Of a DNA stretch of 32,763 bases, positions 30,100 through 32,763 are shown piece by piece (the stretch's first letter is position 1; each line of letters starts with the position of its first letter). The stretch is from the NCBI GenBank assembly GCA_035700805.1, contig DASSOG010000045.1:1-32763 (forward strand). The letters run 5' to 3'. The stretch comes from JAGWRI01 sp035700805. Its GTDB lineage: Bacteria > Gemmatimonadota > Gemmatimonadetes > Gemmatimonadales > Gemmatimonadaceae. A program made the translations under genes and the position numbers. The notes under the pieces were generated by a model. That model was not told the DNA's origin. It worked only from the letters and a program-made list of their open reading frames with translations, and did no database searches.

Positions 30100-31362
30100 C
30101 TACTCGTATCGCAGCGCGTCCACCGGATCGAGGCGCGACGCCCGCGCCGCGGGCAGCAGGCCGAAGATCACCCCGGTCACCGCGCTGGACGCCAGGGCCG
30201 CCACGATGGCCATGGGTGGCACCGACGTGGGAACGGGCGTCATCGCCTTCACCAGGAAGGCCAGCGCCACGCCCACGCCCAGGCCGATGATGGCGCCGAT
30301 GCCGGTGAGCGTCACCGCCTCCACCAGGAATTGCCAGAGGATCGTCGCGCGCGTGGCGCCCAGCGCCTTCCGTACGCCGATCTCACGGGTGCGCTCGGTG
30401 ACGCTGATCATCATGATGGCCACCACGCCCACGCCACCCACCATCAGCCCGATGCCCGACAGCACGATCATCACGAGGAAGAACATCCCGAACACCTTGT
30501 TGTACGTCGCAAAGAGCTTGTCCTGCGTGATGAGCGCAAAATCATTGTCCACCGCCGGGCGGAGGCCATGGCGGGAACGCATCAGCGCGGTCACCTCGTC
30601 CAGGGCCTGATCCCGCGACACGCCGGTGCGGGGGATGACCGCGATCCCGAGCTCCGCGCGTTGGGCATTCAATACCCGGAACGCGGTCCGGATGGGGATG
30701 ATGGCACTGGGCTGGTCCGCCCCAGACAGGAACCCCGCCTCCGGCTTGTACACACCGATGACGGCGAACCGCTCGCGGTTGAGGTAGATGAACTTGCCGA
30801 TGGGGTCGGATTGGCCAAAGAGATCGTCAGCCAGCTTTGGATTGATCACCGCCACCCGGCTCGCGCTCCGGGCCTCGGCCTCGGTCCAGCTCCGACCCGG
30901 GTACACCTCGCCACCCTGGGCAATCACGATCCAGTCCGGCGTGTAGCCGGTGACCGAGACTGAGGCGAGCGACCGGTCGGCGTATCTCACCGGATAGTTC
31001 AGGTTGATCTGGGCGCCGGCGGTGCTGATGGACGGCAGGGCGTCAATGGCCTGCTGGTCGGCCAGCGTGAGCGGCGGATTGTGGCGCCACTTGCACGTGG
31101 CGTCCGTGCCGTCACACGCCTCGAAGGTGATGGGAAACCGCGAGACGAAGAACGTGTTGGGGCCCGCGGACTGGAGTTGCTTGGCCACGCCGACATTGAT
31201 GCCGTGAACCGCCGCCGAGATGACGACCACCACGAACACGCCAACGGCGATGCCCAGGATGGTGAGCCCTGCGCGCACCTTGTTGGCACGGATGGACTCC
31301 ACCGCGATGCTCATGCCTTCGCTGAGGTTGAAGGCCCAGGTCCCAAGCAGGGAGTTCTTCAC
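30100..31362 (-). CDS. MacB-like ABC transporter permease (second of two)
   Basis: A 420-residue permease of the MacB/FtsX type. Seen: one N-terminal membrane helix (about 31-55, AGLTILGIAVGVFVVVVISA), a large periplasmic MacB_PCD domain, and three C-terminal helices (about 292-319, 347-371, 382-405). The coupling motif ERTREIGVRKALGAT sits after the second helix. The periplasmic part has a close cysteine pair (C83 and C90). MacB-type systems do not move substrate through the membrane itself but drive export from the periplasm. GTG at 31362 is 3 bases after the stop of the first permease; no ATG is better placed. Substrate unknown. Confidence 0.9.
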   Translation of the reverse strand: MKNSLLGTWAFNLSEGMSIAVESIRANKVRAGLTILGIAVGVFVVVVISAAVHGINVGVAKQLQSAGPNTFFVSRFPITFEACDGTDATCKWRHNPPLTLADQQAIDALPSISTAGAQINLNYPVRYADRSLASVSVTGYTPDWIVIAQGGEVYPGRSWTEAEARSASRVAVINPKLADDLFGQSDPIGKFIYLNRERFAVIGVYKPEAGFLSGADQPSAIIPIRTAFRVLNAQRAELGIAVIPRTGVSRDQALDEVTALMRSRHGLRPAVDNDFALITQDKLFATYNKVFGMFFLVMIVLSGIGLMVGGVGVVAIMMISVTERTREIGVRKALGATRATILWQFLVEAVTLTGIGAIIGLGVGVALAFLVKAMTPVPTSVPPMAIVAALASSAVTGVIFGLLPAARASRLDPVDALRYE

Positions 31363-31365
31363 GCG

Positions 31366-32607
31366 CTACTCCTGGCGCAGGGCCGCGATGGGGTCGAGCA
31401 ACGCGGCACGGCTGGCCGGATACACGCCGGAGATGATGCCGACTCCGGCCCCGACGGAAACGCCGAGGACGATGGACCAGAGTTCCACGGCCGCCGGCAG
31501 CGGGCTGACGGCCGAGAGGATCTTGGCAAAGGCAAACCCGAGCGCGACCCCGATGGCGGCGCCCAGCATGGCCAGCGTGGTGCTCTCCACCAGGAACTGC
31601 CGCAGGATGTCGCGCCGTCGCGCGCCCAGCGCCTTGCGGATGCCGATCTCACGCGTCCGCTCCGCCACGGCCACGAGCATGATGTTCATGATGACGATGG
31701 CGCCCACCAGGAGCCCGATGGCGGGGAGCACGATGCCCGCCATGACCAGGTAGCCCTGGATCTTCTTCCAGAACGAGAGGGCCGACTCGGAGGTCTCGAG
31801 CGCGAAATCATCGGGCTGCGACGGTCGGAGCTGGTGGCGCGCACGCATCACCTCGCGCACGCGCTCCTGATTGTCGGTGATGCCGGACGCCGCGGCGGAC
31901 TGCACGATGACCGCATCCACTACGCCGTGCGGATTCAGGAATCGCGCGATCCCCGACTTTCCCGGGGCCACCACGAATCGGTCGAACGAGATGCCGAACG
32001 CGCTTCCCTGTTCCTCCGCCACGCCGATCACGGTGAACGGAATGCCGCCCACCTTCAGCTCGCGTCCCAGCGGATTGAGGTTGGGAAAGAAGTGGTCCTG
32101 CACGTCCTTGCCAATCACGAGCACATTGCTGCCCAGCGCGTACTCCTGCGGAGTGGGCAGCCGTCCCAGGGTGACGCCCATGCGCTTGATCGTGAAGTAT
32201 TCGGAGCTCACGCCGTAGCCCGTCAGGCTGCGCGGGGTGCCGTAGCGCGATTCGGCGGTGACGTTGTCTTCGTTGTACGATGCCCACAGCGTACCCGGCG
32301 CCAGCGCCGCTACCACGGGTGGCACGTCGTAATTGTAGATCCGGGGACGGGAGCGGATGGCTCGCCATTCCGCTTCCGTCATGCCTCCCATATTGATGTT
32401 CGGTCGTTGCCGCAGCTCGAACGAGTTCAGGGCGATGAGCTTGCCCACCAGCTCGTCCTTCATGTAGTTGCCCATGCCGTTCACGATCGACACCACGGCG
32501 ATCAGGAACGTGACGCCGATCATGACTCCCAGCAGCGTGAAGAAGCTCTTGAGCTTCTGGACGCGAATCTGCGCAAAGGCGAGACGGACGGCTTCGAAGA
32601 GTGACAC
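31366..32607 (-). CDS. MacB-like ABC transporter permease (first of two)
   Basis: A 413-residue permease with the same plan as its downstream neighbour: an N-terminal helix (about 21-43, SFFTLLGVMIGVTFLIAVVS), a periplasmic MacB_PCD domain, and three C-terminal helices (about 287-312, 341-365, 378-400). ERTREIGIRKALGARRRDIL is the loop that contacts the ATPase. The two permeases are clearly paralogous but not near-identical, and would form a heterodimer. GTG at 32607 directly follows the ATPase TGA without a gap. Export of peptides, lipids or drugs is possible; the sequence does not tell. Confidence 0.9.
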   Translation of the reverse strand: MSLFEAVRLAFAQIRVQKLKSFFTLLGVMIGVTFLIAVVSIVNGMGNYMKDELVGKLIALNSFELRQRPNINMGGMTEAEWRAIRSRPRIYNYDVPPVVAALAPGTLWASYNEDNVTAESRYGTPRSLTGYGVSSEYFTIKRMGVTLGRLPTPQEYALGSNVLVIGKDVQDHFFPNLNPLGRELKVGGIPFTVIGVAEEQGSAFGISFDRFVVAPGKSGIARFLNPHGVVDAVIVQSAAASGITDNQERVREVMRARHQLRPSQPDDFALETSESALSFWKKIQGYLVMAGIVLPAIGLLVGAIVIMNIMLVAVAERTREIGIRKALGARRRDILRQFLVESTTLAMLGAAIGVALGFAFAKILSAVSPLPAAVELWSIVLGVSVGAGVGIISGVYPASRAALLDPIAALRQE

Positions 32608-32763
32608 TCAGAGCCCAACGCGCCGGGCAAAGGCCTCGCGCCGGTCGTCCGTCTCCACCAACCCGTCGCGCAGCACCACCACGCGACGCGCATGCGCCGC
32701 GATGTCCGGTTCGTGCGTGACCATGATGACGGTCTGCCCGGTGCTGGCCAGTTCCTCGAACAC
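32608..32763 (-). CDS. ABC transporter ATP-binding protein, C-terminal end (5' part beyond window edge)
   Basis: Only the last 51 residues are in the window. They contain the H-loop in TVIMVTHEPDIAAHARRVVV followed by LRDGLVETDD, the usual end of MacB/LolD-type ATPases. The Walker motifs lie outside. It is the first visible gene of the exporter operon, and its stop abuts the permease start. Confidence 0.88.
   Translation of the reverse strand: MFEELASTGQTVIMVTHEPDIAAHARRVVVLRDGLVETDDRREAFARRVGL

Noticed and set aside
1..32763. tRNA genes, CRISPR arrays, insertion sequences, phage genes
   Set aside because: No TpsiC-loop context outside coding genes, no regularly spaced repeats, no transposase or integrase, and no marked change in base composition apart from small AT-rich promoter islands.

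Overview
The window is a densely coded, GC-rich bacterial chromosome segment of housekeeping genes. Three things point to a member of Gemmatimonadota (Gemmatimonas-like): high GC throughout, a bacillithiol-type deacetylase next to MacB-like exporters, and an exported BNR-repeat hydrolase plus a plug-only TonB-type protein. This assignment rests on gene content and style, not on a marker-gene comparison. No insertion sequence, prophage, CRISPR array or tRNA gene was seen.

Layout. 1-756 (-) is the N-terminal part of an HrpB-type DExH helicase, cut by the window edge. 911-6503 (+) holds a free-standing alanyl-tRNA editing protein, a large exported sortilin-like BNR protein and an exported sorbosone-dehydrogenase-like protein. 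6613-12896 (+) is a central-carbon cluster: transaldolase, pyruvate kinase, PhnP-like metallo-beta-lactamase protein, glucose-6-phosphate isomerase and class II aldolase. It has a sigma70-like promoter and a perfect leader hairpin in front. 12929-15369 (+) carries YtxH, YihY/BrkB and threonine aldolase.

15412-21936 (+) begins with an unlisted SRP RNA gene (own promoter, strong terminator), followed by dnaX, ybaB, recR, a small membrane protein, a Roadblock/LC7 protein, an MglA-type GTPase, a CDP-alcohol phosphatidyltransferase and cinA. The scr-dnaX-ybaB-recR order is the one known from Bacillus and supports the RNA call.

21944-24400 is a small accessory-looking patch: a minus-strand carboxypeptidase-regulatory/plug protein, a divergent orphan LuxR-type HTH gene with a palindrome over its promoter, and an exported CbiX/SirB-like protein. 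24502-26247 (+) is grpE-dnaJ. On the minus strand, read from the right edge, come a MacB-like ABC exporter (ATPase fragment and two permeases), a BshB1-type deacetylase, tryptophan 2,3-dioxygenase, a cysteine desulfurase and mnmA. The last two would form a sulfur-transfer pair for tRNA thiolation.

The most useful cross-cutting observation is that AT-rich hexamers of the form TA(G/T)NTT recur in the short intergenic gaps. They resemble the TAnnTTTG promoter element of Bacteroidota, and several lie so close to the start codon that leaderless mRNAs are possible. No wholly new multi-gene system is evident. The best candidates for new biology are the exported chelatase-like protein, the MglA variant with its Roadblock and membrane partners, and the unusual SRP RNA loop.
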